A stretch of DNA of 64,000 bases from the NCBI GenBank assembly GCA_901456055.1, contig CABDWT010000004.1, positions 310,001 to 374,000 on the forward strand. Reading direction: 5' to 3'. A program made the position numbers and the translations under genes. Origin of the DNA: Phytobacter ursingii (lineage in GTDB: Bacteria; Pseudomonadota; Gammaproteobacteria; Enterobacterales; Enterobacteriaceae). Positions within the stretch are counted from its first letter, which is position 1. Every line of letters starts with the position of its first letter. Shown here piece by piece: positions 46,313 to 61,837 of the stretch. The notes below the pieces were generated by a model. It was not told where the DNA came from. It saw only the letters and a program-made list of their open reading frames with translations, and made no database searches.

Positions 46313-47653
46313 GTGAGTACATTGACGCTTGTTTTAACAGCAGTTGGCTCTGTGTTGCTGCTGCTGTTTTTAGTGATGAAAGCGCGTATGCATGCTTTCG
46401 TTGCTTTGATGGTGGTTTCTATTGGTGCAGGTCTTTTTTCCGGTATGCCGTTAATCAAGATTGCGGCGACGATGGAAAAAGGGATGGGTGGGACGCTGGG
46501 CTTCCTTGCCATTGTGGTGGCTTTGGGAGCGATGTTCGGCAAAATTCTGCATGAGACCGGCGCGGTCGATCAGATAGCCGTGAAGATGCTCAAATCATTT
46601 GGTCACAACCGCGCACATTTCGCGATTGGCCTGGCCGGGCTGATTTGCGCGCTGCCGCTGTTCTTTGAAGTGGCGGTCGTGCTGCTGATTAGCGTTGCCT
46701 TCTCTATGGCGCGTCATACCGGTACGAACCTTGTGAAGCTGGTGATTCCGCTGTTTGCGGGTGTAGCGGCGGCCGCAGCATTTCTGCTGCCGGGGCCTGC
46801 GCCGATGCTGCTGGCGTCGCAGATGCACGCTGACTTTGGCTGGATGATCCTGATTGGGCTGTGCGCTGCTGTTCCAGGAATGCTGATTGCCGGGCCGCTG
46901 TGGGGCAACTTTATCAGCCGCTATGTTGAGCTGCATATCCCCGACGACGTCACTGAGCCGCATCTGGGCGAGGGTAAAATGCCGTCATTCGGCTTTAGCC
47001 TGTCGCTGATTCTGTTGCCGCTGGTGCTGGTGGGGCTGAAAACGATCGCTGCACGTTTTGTGGCAGAGGGATCGGACCTCTACAACTGGCTTGAGTTTAT
47101 CGGTCACCCGTTCACCGCGATTCTGGTGGCGTGCCTGGTGGCGATTTATGGTCTGGCTATCCGTCAGGGCATGGCGAAAGACCGGGTCATGGAGATCTGC
47201 GGTCAGGCATTGCAGCCGGCGGGTATCATCCTGCTGGTGATTGGGGCTGGCGGTGTGTTCAAGCAGGTGCTGGTGGATTCGGGTGTTGGCCCGGCATTAG
47301 GTGAAGCGTTGACCGGTATGGGGCTGCCCATTGCGGTGACCTGTTTTGTGCTGGCCGTAGCGGTGCGCATTATTCAGGGGTCTGCGACTGTCGCCTGTTT
47401 AACCGCGGTGGGTCTGGTCATGCCAGTGATTGAACAACTGCATTTTTCCGGTGCGCAGCTGGCGGCCCTGTCGATTTGTATCGCGGGGGGTTCCATTGTG
47501 GTCAGTCACGTGAACGATGCGGGATTCTGGCTGTTCGGTAAATTTACCGGCGCCACCGAAGCGCAGACGCTGAAAACCTGGACCTTAATGGAAACGATTC
47601 TGGGCACCACGGGGGCGATTGTCGGGATGATTGCGTTTACGTTGTTGAGTTAA
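46313..47653 (+). CDS. gntU: Low-affinity gluconate transporter GntU (GTG start)
   Basis: 446 residues, GntP family, about twelve membrane segments, as in E. coli. Starts at GTG (46313). VPLFAGVAAAAAFLLPGPAP-type stretch near residue 150 and GGSIVVSHVNDAGFWLFGKF near 395 are family hallmarks. Imports gluconate for GntK. Confidence 0.96.
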   Translation: MSTLTLVLTAVGSVLLLLFLVMKARMHAFVALMVVSIGAGLFSGMPLIKIAATMEKGMGGTLGFLAIVVALGAMFGKILHETGAVDQIAVKMLKSFGHNRAHFAIGLAGLICALPLFFEVAVVLLISVAFSMARHTGTNLVKLVIPLFAGVAAAAAFLLPGPAPMLLASQMHADFGWMILIGLCAAVPGMLIAGPLWGNFISRYVELHIPDDVTEPHLGEGKMPSFGFSLSLILLPLVLVGLKTIAARFVAEGSDLYNWLEFIGHPFTAILVACLVAIYGLAIRQGMAKDRVMEICGQALQPAGIILLVIGAGGVFKQVLVDSGVGPALGEALTGMGLPIAVTCFVLAVAVRIIQGSATVACLTAVGLVMPVIEQLHFSGAQLAALSICIAGGSIVVSHVNDAGFWLFGKFTGATEAQTLKTWTLMETILGTTGAIVGMIAFTLLS

Positions 47654-47733
47654 GGTATTGCAGGGAGAGGTGCGGCCTGATGCCCTCACCCTTGTGGAGC
47701 GGTGCGGTTTGATGCCCTCACCCCAACCCTCTC

Positions 47734-47851
47734 CCACGGGGAGAGGGAGCAAACACCAAAAACGGCAACCAAGGTTGCCGTTTTGCTTTTACCTCCACGG
47801 GGAGAGGGAGCAAACACCAAAAACGGCAACTAAGGTTGCCTTTTTGCTTTT
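47734..47851. repeat. Tandem box-plus-terminator repeats after gntU
   Basis: Two 57-base copies, 47734-47790 and 47795-47851, differ at two positions (period 61). Each reads CCACGGGGAGAGGGAGCAAA, CACCAAAAACGGCAAC, four loop bases, GTTGCC, T-run, GCTTTT. Copy 1 is preceded by GCCCTCACCCCAACCCTCTC. A third fragment, CTGCCGTTTTGCTTTTTGCC, follows. They serve as terminators for gntU. Confidence 0.88.
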
Positions 47852-47881
47852 GTTCCCGCTGCCGTTTTGCTTTTTGCCTTG

Positions 47882-48475
47882 CTAACCCTTCATCCACAGG
47901 CGGATGCCATCCAGGAACATCTGGGTTGCGAGCATCACCAGCACCAGTCCCATTAAACGCTCAAGCGCGTTCACCCCTTTTTCACCGAGCAGGCGCAGGA
48001 ACAGCGATGATTGCAGCAATATCGCCACGGTACCGCCCCAGGCAATCAACAATGCAATAACCAGATGGCCCATCTGATTAGGGTACTGGTGTGAAAGCAG
48101 CATCAGGGTGGCAAGCAGTGTCGGCCCGGCCACCAGCGGAACCGCAAGCGGTACAATAAAAGGTTCTTCACCTGCGGGCAGACCCATACTGCTGCCGGAC
48201 TCGCTGGGGAAAATCATTTTAATGGCGATCAGAAACAGGATGATGCCGCCGGAAATCGAAACGGTTTCGGCGCGCAGGTTGAGAAATGCCAGAATATTTT
48301 CGCCCGCGAAGAGGAAAACCAACATCAGCACCAGTGCGATGAGGAGCTCGCGAATCATGATTTTTCGGCGGCGCTTCGGCTCAGTGTGCTTAAGAACTGA
48401 CATAAAAATCGGCAGGTTCCCGAGAGGGTCCATAATCAGGATCAACAACACTGCCACCGAAATGATTTCGCTCAT
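47882..48475 (-). CDS. yhgN: MarC/YhgN family membrane protein
   Basis: 197 residues, as in E. coli, from MSEIISVAVLL at 48475. About six membrane helices; family stretches LILIMDPLGNLPIFMSVL and PFIVPLAVPLVAGPTLLATLML. UPF0056/MarC family, function not settled. Divergent from asd. Confidence 0.93.
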   Translation of the reverse strand: MSEIISVAVLLILIMDPLGNLPIFMSVLKHTEPKRRRKIMIRELLIALVLMLVFLFAGENILAFLNLRAETVSISGGIILFLIAIKMIFPSESGSSMGLPAGEEPFIVPLAVPLVAGPTLLATLMLLSHQYPNQMGHLVIALLIAWGGTVAILLQSSLFLRLLGEKGVNALERLMGLVLVMLATQMFLDGIRLWMKG

Positions 48476-48637
48476 TATCAATTACCCATATTGCCGCTGA
48501 TAAGCGGTATTTCTGATGGCTTGCCCATCATTGATTAATTTCACTTGCGACTTTGCGTGCATTTTGTAAGGTGGACTATTAGCGCCAGTTGGATACTGGC
48601 TCGCACTAACAGCACACACCTTCGCAGGAAATACGCT

Positions 48638-49744
48638 ATGAAAAATGTTGGTTTTATCGGTTGGCGCGGAATGGTCGGCTCCGTACTCATGCAACGCATG
48701 GTAGAAGAGCGCGACTTCGACGCCATTCGCCCGGTCTTCTTCTCTACTTCCCAGCTTGGTCAGGCAGCCCCGACGTTCGGCGGTAAGTCTACCGGTACGT
48801 TGCAGGACGCATTCGATCTGGAAGCACTGAAGGCCCTCGACATCATTGTCACCTGCCAGGGCGGCGATTATACCAACGAAATTTATCCAAAGCTTCGTGA
48901 AAGCGGTTGGCAGGGTTACTGGATTGATGCTGCCTCTTCCCTGCGTATGAAAGATGACGCCATCATTATTCTTGACCCGGTGAACCAGGCGGTAATCACC
49001 GACGGTCTGAACAAAGGCATCAAAACTTTTGTTGGCGGCAACTGTACTGTCAGCCTGATGCTGATGTCACTGGGCGGTCTGTTCGCCAACGATCTGGTGG
49101 AATGGGTTTCTGTGGCGACTTATCAGGCTGCTTCCGGCGGCGGTGCGCGTCATATGCGTGAATTGCTGGCGCAAATGGGGCAACTGCATGGTTACGTGGC
49201 GGCTGAGCTGGCAGACCCGGCTTCTGCCATCCTCGATATCGAACGTAAAGTCACCCAGCTCTCCCGCAGCGGCGAACTGCCCGTCGATAACTTTGGCGTG
49301 CCGCTGGCTGGCAGCCTGATCCCCTGGATCGATAAACAGCTGGATAACGGTCAAAGCCGTGAAGAGTGGAAAGGCCAGGCTGAAACCAACAAAATTCTCG
49401 CGACAACCACCACAATTCCTGTTGATGGCTTGTGTGTTCGCGTCGGCGCGCTGCGCTGCCACAGCCAGGCATTTACCATTAAATTGAAAAAAGATGTGTC
49501 TATCCCGACCATCGAAGAGCTGCTGGCGGCCCATAACCCATGGGCGAAAGTGGTGCCGAACGACCGTGAAATCACCATGCGTGAACTGACGCCAGCTGCC
49601 GTAACAGGCACGCTGACCACCCCTGTAGGGCGTCTGCGTAAGCTGAATATGGGGTCGGACTTCCTCTCTGCATTTACCGTAGGGGACCAGCTCCTGTGGG
49701 GCGCAGCGGAGCCGCTACGCCGCGTATTACGCCAGCTCGCATAA
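48638..49744 (+). CDS. asd: Aspartate-semialdehyde dehydrogenase Asd
   Basis: 368 residues from [20 protein letters not shown] at 48638; the frame upstream to 48545 is leader. It reduces aspartyl phosphate to aspartate semialdehyde with NADPH for lysine, diaminopimelate, methionine and threonine synthesis. NADP loop GWRGMVG (8-14), the catalytic Cys in [12 protein letters not shown] (near 135), and the catalytic His in [12 protein letters not shown]. Essential for cell wall synthesis. Confidence 0.97.
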   Translation: MKNVGFIGWRGMVGSVLMQRMVEERDFDAIRPVFFSTSQLGQAAPTFGGKSTGTLQDAFDLEALKALDIIVTCQGGDYTNEIYPKLRESGWQGYWIDAASSLRMKDDAIIILDPVNQAVITDGLNKGIKTFVGGNCTVSLMLMSLGGLFANDLVEWVSVATYQAASGGGARHMRELLAQMGQLHGYVAAELADPASAILDIERKVTQLSRSGELPVDNFGVPLAGSLIPWIDKQLDNGQSREEWKGQAETNKILATTTTIPVDGLCVRVGALRCHSQAFTIKLKKDVSIPTIEELLAAHNPWAKVVPNDREITMRELTPAAVTGTLTTPVGRLRKLNMGSDFLSAFTVGDQLLWGAAEPLRRVLRQLA

Positions 49745-49757
49745 TCTTAATTTGTTT

Positions 49758-49787
49758 AAAAAGGGGTGCTTGTCACCCCTTTTTTTT
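49758..49787 (+). terminator. asd terminator
   Basis: AAAAAGGGGTG (49758-49768), loop CTTGT, CACCCCTTTTT (49774-49784) and more Ts. Confidence 0.9.
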
Positions 49788-50006
49788 GCGTATTAACGGA
49801 GTGTACGCAGATGTTGATATTTTTCTCGGGGGTCAGATAAAGCGTTGGCTATGCTTTAAGTGGGGTGTTTACGCATTCTGCCTGAAGGTAGGACGGAGCA
49901 GAGAGGATGCACATTATGTGCTGCGCCGTTCAGGTCAAAAAAAATGTCACAGCTGGGCGTATAACCTTGCCGGGAAAGGTGTGACATAAATAACAAGGAT
50001 TAAACC

Positions 50007-52190
50007 ATGTCTGTTTTTGTAGATAGAGACGTGATTAATGCGCTCATTGAAGGCCATTTTGCAGACCCCTTTTCCGTCCTCGGCATGCACCAGACGGAAG
50101 CCGGGCTGGAAGTCCGCGCATTATTACCTGACGCGACCGAGGTCTGGGTTATTGAACCCAAAACCGGGCGCAAAGTAGGCAATCTTGATTGCCTTGATTC
50201 ACGCGGTTTCTTTAGTGGCGTTCTGCCGCGACGCAAAAACCCCTTTCGCTACCAGTTGGCCGTTATCTGGCATGGGCAGCAGAACCTTATCGACGATCCT
50301 TACCGCTTTGGTCCATTGATTCAGGATATGGACGCCTGGCTGCTTTCCGAAGGTACCCACCTGAGACCTTACGAAACGCTGGGCGCACATGCAGATACAA
50401 TGGACGGCGTGACCGGGACCCGCTTCTCTGTCTGGGCACCAAATGCCCGCCGGGTCTCCGTCGTCGGGCAATTTAACTACTGGGATGGTCGCCGCCATCC
50501 CATGCGCCTGCGCCGTGAAAGCGGTATCTGGGAACTTTTCATTCCGGGCGCGCACAATGGGCAGCTCTACAAATTTGAGATGATTGATGCACACGGCAAG
50601 CTGCGGATCAAATCTGACCCTTACGCTTTTGAAGCGCAGATGCGCCCGGAAACAGCATCCATGATTTGCGACCTGCCGGAAAAGATAGAACAGACGCAAG
50701 AGCGTAAAAAGGCCAACGAATTTGATGCGCCCATCTCCATCTATGAGGTCCATCTGGGGTCATGGCGTCGCCACACGGACAATAATTTCTGGCTGAGCTA
50801 CCGTGAGCTGGCGGACCAACTGGTGCCGTATGCAAAATGGATGGGCTTCACCCATCTGGAGTTGCTGCCCGTTAATGAGCATCCGTTTGACGGAAGCTGG
50901 GGCTATCAGCCGACGGGCCTCTATGCCCCGACGCGCCGTTTTGGCACCCGTGATGATTTTATCTACTTTATCAAAGCGGCTCATACCGCTGGGTTGAATG
51001 TGATTCTGGACTGGGTACCGGGTCATTTCCCGTCCGATGATTTTGCTCTGGCCGAATTTGACGGCACCGCGCTGTATGAACACAGCGATCCGCGTGAAGG
51101 TTATCATCAGGACTGGAATACCCTGATTTATAACTATGGTCGCCGTGAAGTTAGCAACTATCTGGTGGGTAATGCGCTCTACTGGGTTGAGCGTTTTGGT
51201 ATTGATGCCCTGCGCGTGGATGCCGTCGCCTCTATGATTTACCGCGATTACAGCCGTAAACAAGGCGAGTGGATCCCCAACGAATTTGGTGGACGGGAAA
51301 ATCTCGAAGCCATCGAGTTTTTGCGTAGCACCAACCGGATTCTTGGCGAGCAGGTTCCTGGCGCGGTGAGTATGGCGGAAGAGTCCACCGACTTTGCCGG
51401 TGTCTCGCGTCCGCCGTCGCTGGGCGGTCTGGGCTTCTGGTACAAGTGGAACCTCGGCTGGATGCACGACACGCTGGATTACATGAAGCTCGATCCGGTC
51501 TATCGCAAACACCATCACGACAAACTCACCTTTGGCATGCTCTACAACTACACGGAAAATTTCGTGTTGCCGCTGTCCCATGACGAAGTGGTGCATGGCA
51601 AGAAATCTATTCTTGACCGTATGCCCGGCGATGCGTGGCAGAAGTTTGCCAACCTGCGTGCTTACTACGCCTGGATGTGGGCTTTCCCTGGTAAAAAACT
51701 GCTGTTTATGGGTAACGAATTTGCGCAGGGGCGTGAGTGGAACCACGACAGTAGCCTCGACTGGCATCTGCTTGAAGGGGGCGATAACTGGCACCACGGC
51801 GTGCAGCGTCTGGTGCGGGATATGAACCACGTCTACCGTCACCACAAAGCGTTGCATGAGCTGGATTTTGACCCGTATGGCTTTGAATGGCTGGTGGTGG
51901 ATGACCATGAAAACTCGGTGTTTGTCTTTGTGCGTCGCGATAAAGCCGGGAACGAAATTATTGTTGTCAGCAATTTCACCCCTGTACCGCGCCATAACTA
52001 CCGCTTTGGTATCAACCAGCCGGGGCGCTGGCGTGAAGAACTGAATACGGATTCGATGCACTATCACGGTAGCAATACCGGCAATGGCGGTGGCGTGCAC
52101 AGTGATGAAATCCCGATGAACGGCAGGGCGCAATCTCTCTCGGTGACGATTCCGCCGCTGGCAACCGTCTGGTTTGTGCGGGAGGGGTGA
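50007..52190 (+). CDS. glgB: 1,4-alpha-glucan branching enzyme GlgB
   Basis: 727 residues. It makes alpha-1,6 branches in glycogen. An N-terminal extension and carbohydrate-binding domain (about 1-225) precede a GH13 barrel: [15 protein letters not shown] (nucleophile Asp near 405), SMAEESTDF (acid/base Glu) and [14 protein letters not shown] (third Asp). It heads glgBXCAP and overlaps glgX by four bases. Confidence 0.97.
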   Translation: MSVFVDRDVINALIEGHFADPFSVLGMHQTEAGLEVRALLPDATEVWVIEPKTGRKVGNLDCLDSRGFFSGVLPRRKNPFRYQLAVIWHGQQNLIDDPYRFGPLIQDMDAWLLSEGTHLRPYETLGAHADTMDGVTGTRFSVWAPNARRVSVVGQFNYWDGRRHPMRLRRESGIWELFIPGAHNGQLYKFEMIDAHGKLRIKSDPYAFEAQMRPETASMICDLPEKIEQTQERKKANEFDAPISIYEVHLGSWRRHTDNNFWLSYRELADQLVPYAKWMGFTHLELLPVNEHPFDGSWGYQPTGLYAPTRRFGTRDDFIYFIKAAHTAGLNVILDWVPGHFPSDDFALAEFDGTALYEHSDPREGYHQDWNTLIYNYGRREVSNYLVGNALYWVERFGIDALRVDAVASMIYRDYSRKQGEWIPNEFGGRENLEAIEFLRSTNRILGEQVPGAVSMAEESTDFAGVSRPPSLGGLGFWYKWNLGWMHDTLDYMKLDPVYRKHHHDKLTFGMLYNYTENFVLPLSHDEVVHGKKSILDRMPGDAWQKFANLRAYYAWMWAFPGKKLLFMGNEFAQGREWNHDSSLDWHLLEGGDNWHHGVQRLVRDMNHVYRHHKALHELDFDPYGFEWLVVDDHENSVFVFVRRDKAGNEIIVVSNFTPVPRHNYRFGINQPGRWREELNTDSMHYHGSNTGNGGGVHSDEIPMNGRAQSLSVTIPPLATVWFVREG

Positions 52191-54166
52191 TGACCAGGCT
52201 GACCGCAGGCAACGCGACGCCACTGGGAGCCCATGTGGAGGAAAATGGCGTGAATTTCACGCTATTTTCGGCACATGCGGAGCGAGTGGAGCTGTGCATT
52301 TTTGATGACGAAGGCAACGAACAGCGTTTTGACTTACCCGCCCGTAGCGGCGATGTCTGGCACGGTTTCCTGGCAAATGCGTTGCCCGGTACGCGTTATG
52401 GCTACCGTGTACACGGCCCGTGGGAACCTGGGCTTGGGCATCGCTTTAACCCGGCGAAGCTACTTCTCGATCCCTGTGCGCGCCGTGTCGAAGGTGATGT
52501 GAAAGACAGCCCATTGTTGCACGGCGGCTATGATTCTCCTGATCCACATGACAGCGCGGCCATCGCGCCAAAAAGCGTGGTCGTGGATGACACGTTTGAC
52601 TGGGAGAATGATGCCGCGCCACGCACGCCATGGGGTAATACAGTCATCTATGAAGCGCATGTCAAAGGGTTGACGTATCTGCACCCGGATTTGCCCGCTG
52701 AGATTCGCGGTACCTATAAAGCCCTTGGTCATCCGGTAATGATCAACTACTTCAAAACGCTGGGTATCACCGCGCTTGAGCTGATGCCGGTGGCGCATTT
52801 TATCAGTGAGCCGCGCCTGCAACGTCTGGGTTTAAGTAACTACTGGGGCTATAACCCGCTGGCGCTCTTTGCGCTTGACCCGCGTTATGCCACCTCTCCC
52901 GAGTCGGCCATCAATGAGTTGCGTGATGCGGTTAAGTCACTGCATCAAAACGGTATTGAGGTCATCCTTGATATCGTGCTGAACCACAGCGCTGAAATTG
53001 ACCTTGATGGGCCAACCCTCTCCCTGCGCGGAATTGATAACCGTAGCTATTATTGGATCAGGGATGACGGCGATTACGAAAACTGGACCGGTTGCGGCAA
53101 TACGTTAAACCTGAGTCATCCAGGCGGCGTGGCTTATGCATATGCTTGCCTGAAATATTGGGTAGAGACTTTCCATATCGACGGCTTTCGTTTTGATTTG
53201 GCTACGATTATGGGCCGCACGCCGGCATTCAGCCAGCAGGCGCCGTTGTTTGAGGCAATCAAAAACTGTCCGTTGCTCTCCCAGGTGAAGCTTATCGCTG
53301 AGCCTTGGGATATCGGCTGGGGCGGTTACCAGGTGGGGAATTTTCCGCCGTTGTTTGCCGAATGGAATGATCATTTTCGTGATGCAACGCGCCGTTTCTG
53401 GCTGGAGCAGTCACTCTCGCCTGGGGAGTTTGCCGGGCGCTTTGCCGCATCCAGCGATATGTTCCGTCGCGAAGGGCGTCTGCCCCATGCGTCGGTCAAT
53501 CTGGTGACGGCGCATGACGGGTTCACATTGCGTGATTGCGTGAGTTTCAACCATAAGCATAACGAAGCGAATGGTGAGGAAAATCGCGACGGTACTAACA
53601 ACAACCACAGTAATAATCATGGTATAGAAGGGCTAAGTAGCAGTTTTGATGTAACAGAAAGGAGGCGAGCAAGCGTCCATGCCCTGTTAACAACACTGCT
53701 ATTGTCCCAGGGAACACCAATGTTGCTGGCCGGTGACGAGCATGGTCATAGCCAGCACGGTAATAACAACGCTTACTGTCAGGACAACACGTTGACCTGG
53801 CTTGACTGGCAACACGCTAACAGTGGGCTGATGGCATTTACCGCCGCGTTGATTCACCTCCGCCAGCGTATTCCCGCATTAACCCGGGATGCATGGTGGG
53901 AAGAGGGGGATGGCAACGTGCGTTGGCTTAATCAGGAAGCGCAGCCTCTCAGTGTTGCGGAGTGGCAAAGCGGTGTCCACCGTCTGCAAATTCTGCTGTC
54001 CGATCGTGTACTGCTGGCGATTAACGGCACGCATGAAGTTGCAGAGATTGCGCTACCAGAAGGGGAATGGCGTGCTGTTCCTCCGTTTGCCGGTGAGGAT
54101 AATCCGGTAGTGATGGCTGTCTGGCATGGGCCCGCGCACGGAGTGTGCGTCTTTGAAAGGTCATAA
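52187..54166 (+). CDS. glgX: Glycogen debranching enzyme GlgX
   Basis: 659 residues. It removes the short limit branches left by GlgP. GH13 motifs: [26 protein letters not shown] (nucleophile Asp), [16 protein letters not shown] (Glu) and [13 protein letters not shown] (Asp). Fifteen bases with GGAG separate it from glgC. Confidence 0.96.
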   Translation: MMTRLTAGNATPLGAHVEENGVNFTLFSAHAERVELCIFDDEGNEQRFDLPARSGDVWHGFLANALPGTRYGYRVHGPWEPGLGHRFNPAKLLLDPCARRVEGDVKDSPLLHGGYDSPDPHDSAAIAPKSVVVDDTFDWENDAAPRTPWGNTVIYEAHVKGLTYLHPDLPAEIRGTYKALGHPVMINYFKTLGITALELMPVAHFISEPRLQRLGLSNYWGYNPLALFALDPRYATSPESAINELRDAVKSLHQNGIEVILDIVLNHSAEIDLDGPTLSLRGIDNRSYYWIRDDGDYENWTGCGNTLNLSHPGGVAYAYACLKYWVETFHIDGFRFDLATIMGRTPAFSQQAPLFEAIKNCPLLSQVKLIAEPWDIGWGGYQVGNFPPLFAEWNDHFRDATRRFWLEQSLSPGEFAGRFAASSDMFRREGRLPHASVNLVTAHDGFTLRDCVSFNHKHNEANGEENRDGTNNNHSNNHGIEGLSSSFDVTERRRASVHALLTTLLLSQGTPMLLAGDEHGHSQHGNNNAYCQDNTLTWLDWQHANSGLMAFTAALIHLRQRIPALTRDAWWEEGDGNVRWLNQEAQPLSVAEWQSGVHRLQILLSDRVLLAINGTHEVAEIALPEGEWRAVPPFAGEDNPVVMAVWHGPAHGVCVFERS

Positions 54167-54180
54167 AAAAGGAGTTAGTC

Positions 54181-55467
54181 ATGGTTAGATTAGATAAGAA
54201 CGATCCCTTAATGTTAGCGCGCCAGCTGCCATTAAAATCTGTAGCCCTGATACTTGCGGGAGGGCGCGGAACCCGCCTTAAAGATTTGACAAAAAAACGC
54301 GCCAAACCCGCGGTTCACTTCGGCGGTAAGTTCCGTATTATCGATTTCGCATTATCCAACTGCATTAACTCCGGTATTCGTCGTATTGGTGTGATCACGC
54401 AGTATCAATCCCACACGCTGGTGCAGCATATTCAGCGTGGCTGGTCCTTCTTCAACGAAGAGATGAACGAATTTGTCGATCTGTTGCCTGCTCAACAGCG
54501 TGTGCATGGCGAGAGCTGGTATCGCGGCACCGCCGATGCGGTTACGCAGAACCTCGACATCATTCGCCGCTATGGTGCGGAGTACATCGTCATTCTGGCC
54601 GGCGACCATATCTATAAGCAGGACTATTCACGCATGCTTATCGATCATGTCGAAAAAGGTGCGCGTTGCACCGTGGCTTGTCTGCCGGTGCCCATTGAAG
54701 AGGCAAGTGCGTTTGGCGTCATGGCGGTGGATGAAAACGACAAAGTTATTGAGTTTGTCGAAAAACCCGCCAACCCGCCTTCAATGCCGAATGACAGCAC
54801 AAAATCGCTCGCCAGCATGGGAATTTATGTTTTCGACGCTGAGTACCTTTATGAGCTACTCGAAGAAGACGACAAGAATGAAAATTCCAGTCACGATTTC
54901 GGCAAAGATATCATCCCGCTGATAACCAAGTCTGGCATGGCTTATGCACATCCCTTCCCACTGTCCTGTGTGCATTCGGACCCTGAATCAGAACCCTACT
55001 GGCGTGACGTAGGAACCCTCGAAGCGTACTGGAAAGCAAACCTCGATCTCGCATCAGTTGTACCTGAACTGGACATGTATGACCGTAACTGGCCAATACG
55101 TACCTATAATGAATCTTTACCACCGGCGAAATTTGTTCAGGACAGATCGGGAAGTCACGGTATGACGCTGAACTCACTGGTTTCCGGTGGATGTGTGATC
55201 TCCGGATCGGTAGTGGTGCAATCGGTATTGTTCTCACGGGTGCGTGTGAACTCGTTCTGCAATATCGACTCTGCGGTTCTTTTACCGGAGGTCTGGGTCG
55301 GACGCTCCTGTCGCTTGCGGCGTTGCGTTATTGACCGGGCCTGTGTCATTCCGGAAGGGACGATCATTGGTGAAAATGCCGAAGAAGACGCCCGTCGGTT
55401 CTACCGCTCCGAAGAGGGCATCGTACTGGTGACGCGCGAAATGCTGCGTAAGTTGCAACAAGAGTAA
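54181..55467 (+). CDS. glgC: Glucose-1-phosphate adenylyltransferase GlgC
   Basis: 428 residues. It makes ADP-glucose, the committed step of glycogen synthesis, activated by fructose-1,6-bisphosphate. [10 protein letters not shown] at 27-36 is the nucleotide loop, and Lys39 of the activator site is in place. The C-terminal left-handed beta-helix ([17 protein letters not shown]) is intact. Confidence 0.97.
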   Translation: MVRLDKNDPLMLARQLPLKSVALILAGGRGTRLKDLTKKRAKPAVHFGGKFRIIDFALSNCINSGIRRIGVITQYQSHTLVQHIQRGWSFFNEEMNEFVDLLPAQQRVHGESWYRGTADAVTQNLDIIRRYGAEYIVILAGDHIYKQDYSRMLIDHVEKGARCTVACLPVPIEEASAFGVMAVDENDKVIEFVEKPANPPSMPNDSTKSLASMGIYVFDAEYLYELLEEDDKNENSSHDFGKDIIPLITKSGMAYAHPFPLSCVHSDPESEPYWRDVGTLEAYWKANLDLASVVPELDMYDRNWPIRTYNESLPPAKFVQDRSGSHGMTLNSLVSGGCVISGSVVVQSVLFSRVRVNSFCNIDSAVLLPEVWVGRSCRLRRCVIDRACVIPEGTIIGENAEEDARRFYRSEEGIVLVTREMLRKLQQE

Positions 55468-55558
55468 CAGCATCGAGATAACCTTGCGCGGAAGGGGTCC
55501 GCGCGCTGTTTTTCCCGCTAGCGCCCGCTAAGTGTTAGCGGTTTTGACAGGAGCGATA

Positions 55559-59459
<3,901 letters not shown>

Positions 59460-59488
59460 GTCACTTTTGCTTTGGACATAAACACCGC

Positions 59489-59515
59489 ACGGAGCCTCAG
59501 GGCTCCGTTTTTTTT
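59489..59515 (+). terminator. glgP terminator
   Basis: ACGGAGCC (59489-59496), loop TCAG, GGCTCCGT (59501-59508), then seven more Ts. Confidence 0.9.
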
Positions 59516-59665
59516 CAGAAGATGAAAGGGGTAAACCCTCCTTTCCGGTCTCTGTAGTGAGTTGACAAACAAGGATAAGACGGCAGGGGAAAGGTGCGGA
59601 TGGGGGAAGATTGTTTATGTTGAGGCACTGTGGGCTTTCATTGTAAGCCCCTGGTGCCGCGTCAT

Positions 59666-59696
59666 AAAACCCCCGCTGAGCATCTCTCAGCGGGGG
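59666..59696 (-). terminator. glpD terminator
   Basis: Perfect 11-bp stem CCCCCGCTGAG/CTCAGCGGGGG (59670-59680 and 59686-59696), followed on the minus strand by TTTT (59669-59666). Confidence 0.9.
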
Positions 59697-59701
59697 CACG
59701 A

Positions 59702-61207
59702 TTACGAGGCCAGCGAGAGTTCTGCTTTGCTGTGGCGAGCCAGCCACTGGGCTACGCGGGACTGCTCGTCGGCATTGAGCCACATACCCAGTTTGGTACG
59801 ACGCCAGATGGCATCATCCAGACGGCGCACCCACTCATGCTCAACCAGGTAACGCAGCTCGGCTTCGTACAGCTCGTGCCCGAAGTGCTCACCCAGGTCT
59901 TCGATGCTACTGGTTCCGGCCAGAATCAACTCGGTATTGCTGCCATAGGTCCGGGCGTAATGGCGAGCCAGCGATTCGCTAATGAATGGATAACGGCGAC
60001 GCAGTTTTGCAGCGTAATCATCGCGATCGCCTGCCAGTTCACCGCCGGGTAACACACCGTTTTTGGTCCATGCCGGGCCGATACCTTCATAGTAGGAGGC
60101 CAGTTTTTCCATCGCATGTTCAGCCAGTTTACGATAGGTCGTGAGCTTGCCGCCAAACACGGAAAGCAGCGGCGCTTTGCCGTCCTGATCGTGAATATCC
60201 AGCGTGTAGTCGCGGGTGATTGCCTGCGGAGAATCCGACTCATCGTCACACAGCGGGCGCACACCGGAGTAAGTCCAGACAATATCATTGCGCGTCAGTT
60301 GCTTTTTAAAGTGCGCGTTATAGACCTTCAACAGGTAATTCACTTCGCTTTCTTCAATTTCGACGTTTTTCGGGTCGCCTTTATATTCCACATCGGTTGT
60401 ACCAATGATGGAGAACTCATCCATCCACGGGATCACGAAGACGATACGTTTATCTTCGTTTTGCAGAATATACGCCTGCTTTTGTGAATGAACGCGTGGC
60501 ACAACGATATGGCTGCCTTTAATCAGGCGAATACCGTACGGAGACGGCAAATGCATCCCGTCATCAAAGAACTGCTTAACCCATGGGCCGGTGGCATTGA
60601 CCAGACCGCGAGCCTGCCAGTTAAATTTTTCCCCGGTGTCGATATCTTCCGCTTCAACAATCCACAGTCCGTTTTCACGTTTTGCTGAGATGGCGCGGGT
60701 GCGGGTGCGCACTTCACCGCCTTTTTTGACAACCATCTGCGCATTCGCCAGTACCAGGCGGGCATCATCGACCCAGCAGTCAGAATATTCGAAACCGCGC
60801 ACGATTTCAGGTTTGAGGACCGATTCTGAGCCAAAACGCAAACTTTGCGATCCGGGTAAACTGGTGCGTTTCCCCAGATTATCGTACATAAAAAGACCGA
60901 TGCGGATCATCCACGCCGGACGTAAATGGGGGCGATGCGGCAAGCGGAAGCGCATCGGGAAGGCAATGTGCGGTGCCATTTTCAGCAGCACTTCACGCTC
61001 GGCCAGCGCCTCGCTAACCAGACGAAATTCATAGTGTTCAAGGTAGCGCAGGCCACCGTGAATCAATTTTGAGCTGGCGCTGGAGGTCGCGCAAGCTAAG
61101 TCCTGGGCTTCCAGCATCAGCACGGATAAACCTCGCCCGGCGGCGTCCGCCGCAATACCGGCACCGTTGATGCCCCCGCCAATAACGATAAGATCTTTGG
61201 TTTCCAT
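59702..61207 (-). CDS. glpD: Aerobic glycerol-3-phosphate dehydrogenase GlpD
   Basis: 501 residues, as in E. coli. It oxidises glycerol-3-phosphate to dihydroxyacetone phosphate at the inner membrane and passes electrons to quinone. FAD-binding Rossmann loop DLIVIGGGINGAGIAADAAG at the N-terminus, and GLRYLEHYEFRLVSEAL. Divergent from glpEGR; a GlpR-type operator lies upstream. Confidence 0.97.
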   Translation of the reverse strand: METKDLIVIGGGINGAGIAADAAGRGLSVLMLEAQDLACATSSASSKLIHGGLRYLEHYEFRLVSEALAEREVLLKMAPHIAFPMRFRLPHRPHLRPAWMIRIGLFMYDNLGKRTSLPGSQSLRFGSESVLKPEIVRGFEYSDCWVDDARLVLANAQMVVKKGGEVRTRTRAISAKRENGLWIVEAEDIDTGEKFNWQARGLVNATGPWVKQFFDDGMHLPSPYGIRLIKGSHIVVPRVHSQKQAYILQNEDKRIVFVIPWMDEFSIIGTTDVEYKGDPKNVEIEESEVNYLLKVYNAHFKKQLTRNDIVWTYSGVRPLCDDESDSPQAITRDYTLDIHDQDGKAPLLSVFGGKLTTYRKLAEHAMEKLASYYEGIGPAWTKNGVLPGGELAGDRDDYAAKLRRRYPFISESLARHYARTYGSNTELILAGTSSIEDLGEHFGHELYEAELRYLVEHEWVRRLDDAIWRRTKLGMWLNADEQSRVAQWLARHSKAELSLAS

Positions 61208-61239
61208 GCTGCCCTCACGCGCTTTCGTTAAAGCTCACA

Positions 61240-61259
61240 AATGTTCGATATCGCTCATA
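61240..61259. promoter_or_regulatory. GlpR operator before glpD
   Basis: AATGTTCGATATCGCTCATA fits the GlpR operator (WATGTTCGWTAWCGAACATW-like) well in the left arm and partly in the right. It lies 33 bases from the glpD start. Confidence 0.7.
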
Positions 61260-61448
61260 ATAGCAAAAGATCGCGCTTTTGGTAACATCAGAAAAACAAT
61301 TTAGAGTGATATACATAACATAATGGTGTTTCTCCACCTGGAGGACGTACACTAAGCGGTAAACTTATGCAGCCTGCTTTTTCCGCCCTGATGTATACGG
61401 GATGAAGCAGGCGTACCACCTGTCATACGTAAAAGAAAAGAGATCAGA

Positions 61449-61778
61449 ATGGATCATTTTGTCTGTATTAATGTTGAAGAGGCCCACCAGAAACTGCAGC
61501 TTAAGCAGGCGGTTCTGGTCGATATTCGTGACCCGCAAAGCTATGCGATTGGCCATACGCCGGGCGCTTTTCATTTAACAAACGATACGCTCGGTGCGTT
61601 TATGCGTGAAACCGACTTCGATACCCCGGTCATGGTGATGTGCTACCACGGCAATAGCAGTAAAGGCGCGGCACAATACCTGCTCCAGCAAGGTTATGAT
61701 TCGGTATTCAGCGTCGATGGTGGCTTTGATGCCTGGCACCGTCACTTTCCAGCGGAAGTCACGCAGGGATCCCTTTAG
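61449..61778 (+). CDS. glpE: Thiosulfate sulfurtransferase GlpE
   Basis: 109 residues, single rhodanese domain. The active Cys is in [12 protein letters not shown] (near residue 65). It transfers sulfur from thiosulfate to cyanide or thioredoxin in vitro. First gene of glpEGR. Confidence 0.96.
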   Translation: MDHFVCINVEEAHQKLQLKQAVLVDIRDPQSYAIGHTPGAFHLTNDTLGAFMRETDFDTPVMVMCYHGNSSKGAAQYLLQQGYDSVFSVDGGFDAWHRHFPAEVTQGSL

Positions 61779-61837
61779 AGAGTGATGAATCTGCCGCTAT
61801 ACTGTGCTCTTTTCCGGAGACAAAGCGACCGCCAGCC

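Noticed and set aside
50760-52223. 487-codon open frame antisense to glgB
   Set aside because: It mirrors the codon usage of glgB on the other strand; the translation is rich in His, Arg and Val with no domain pattern.
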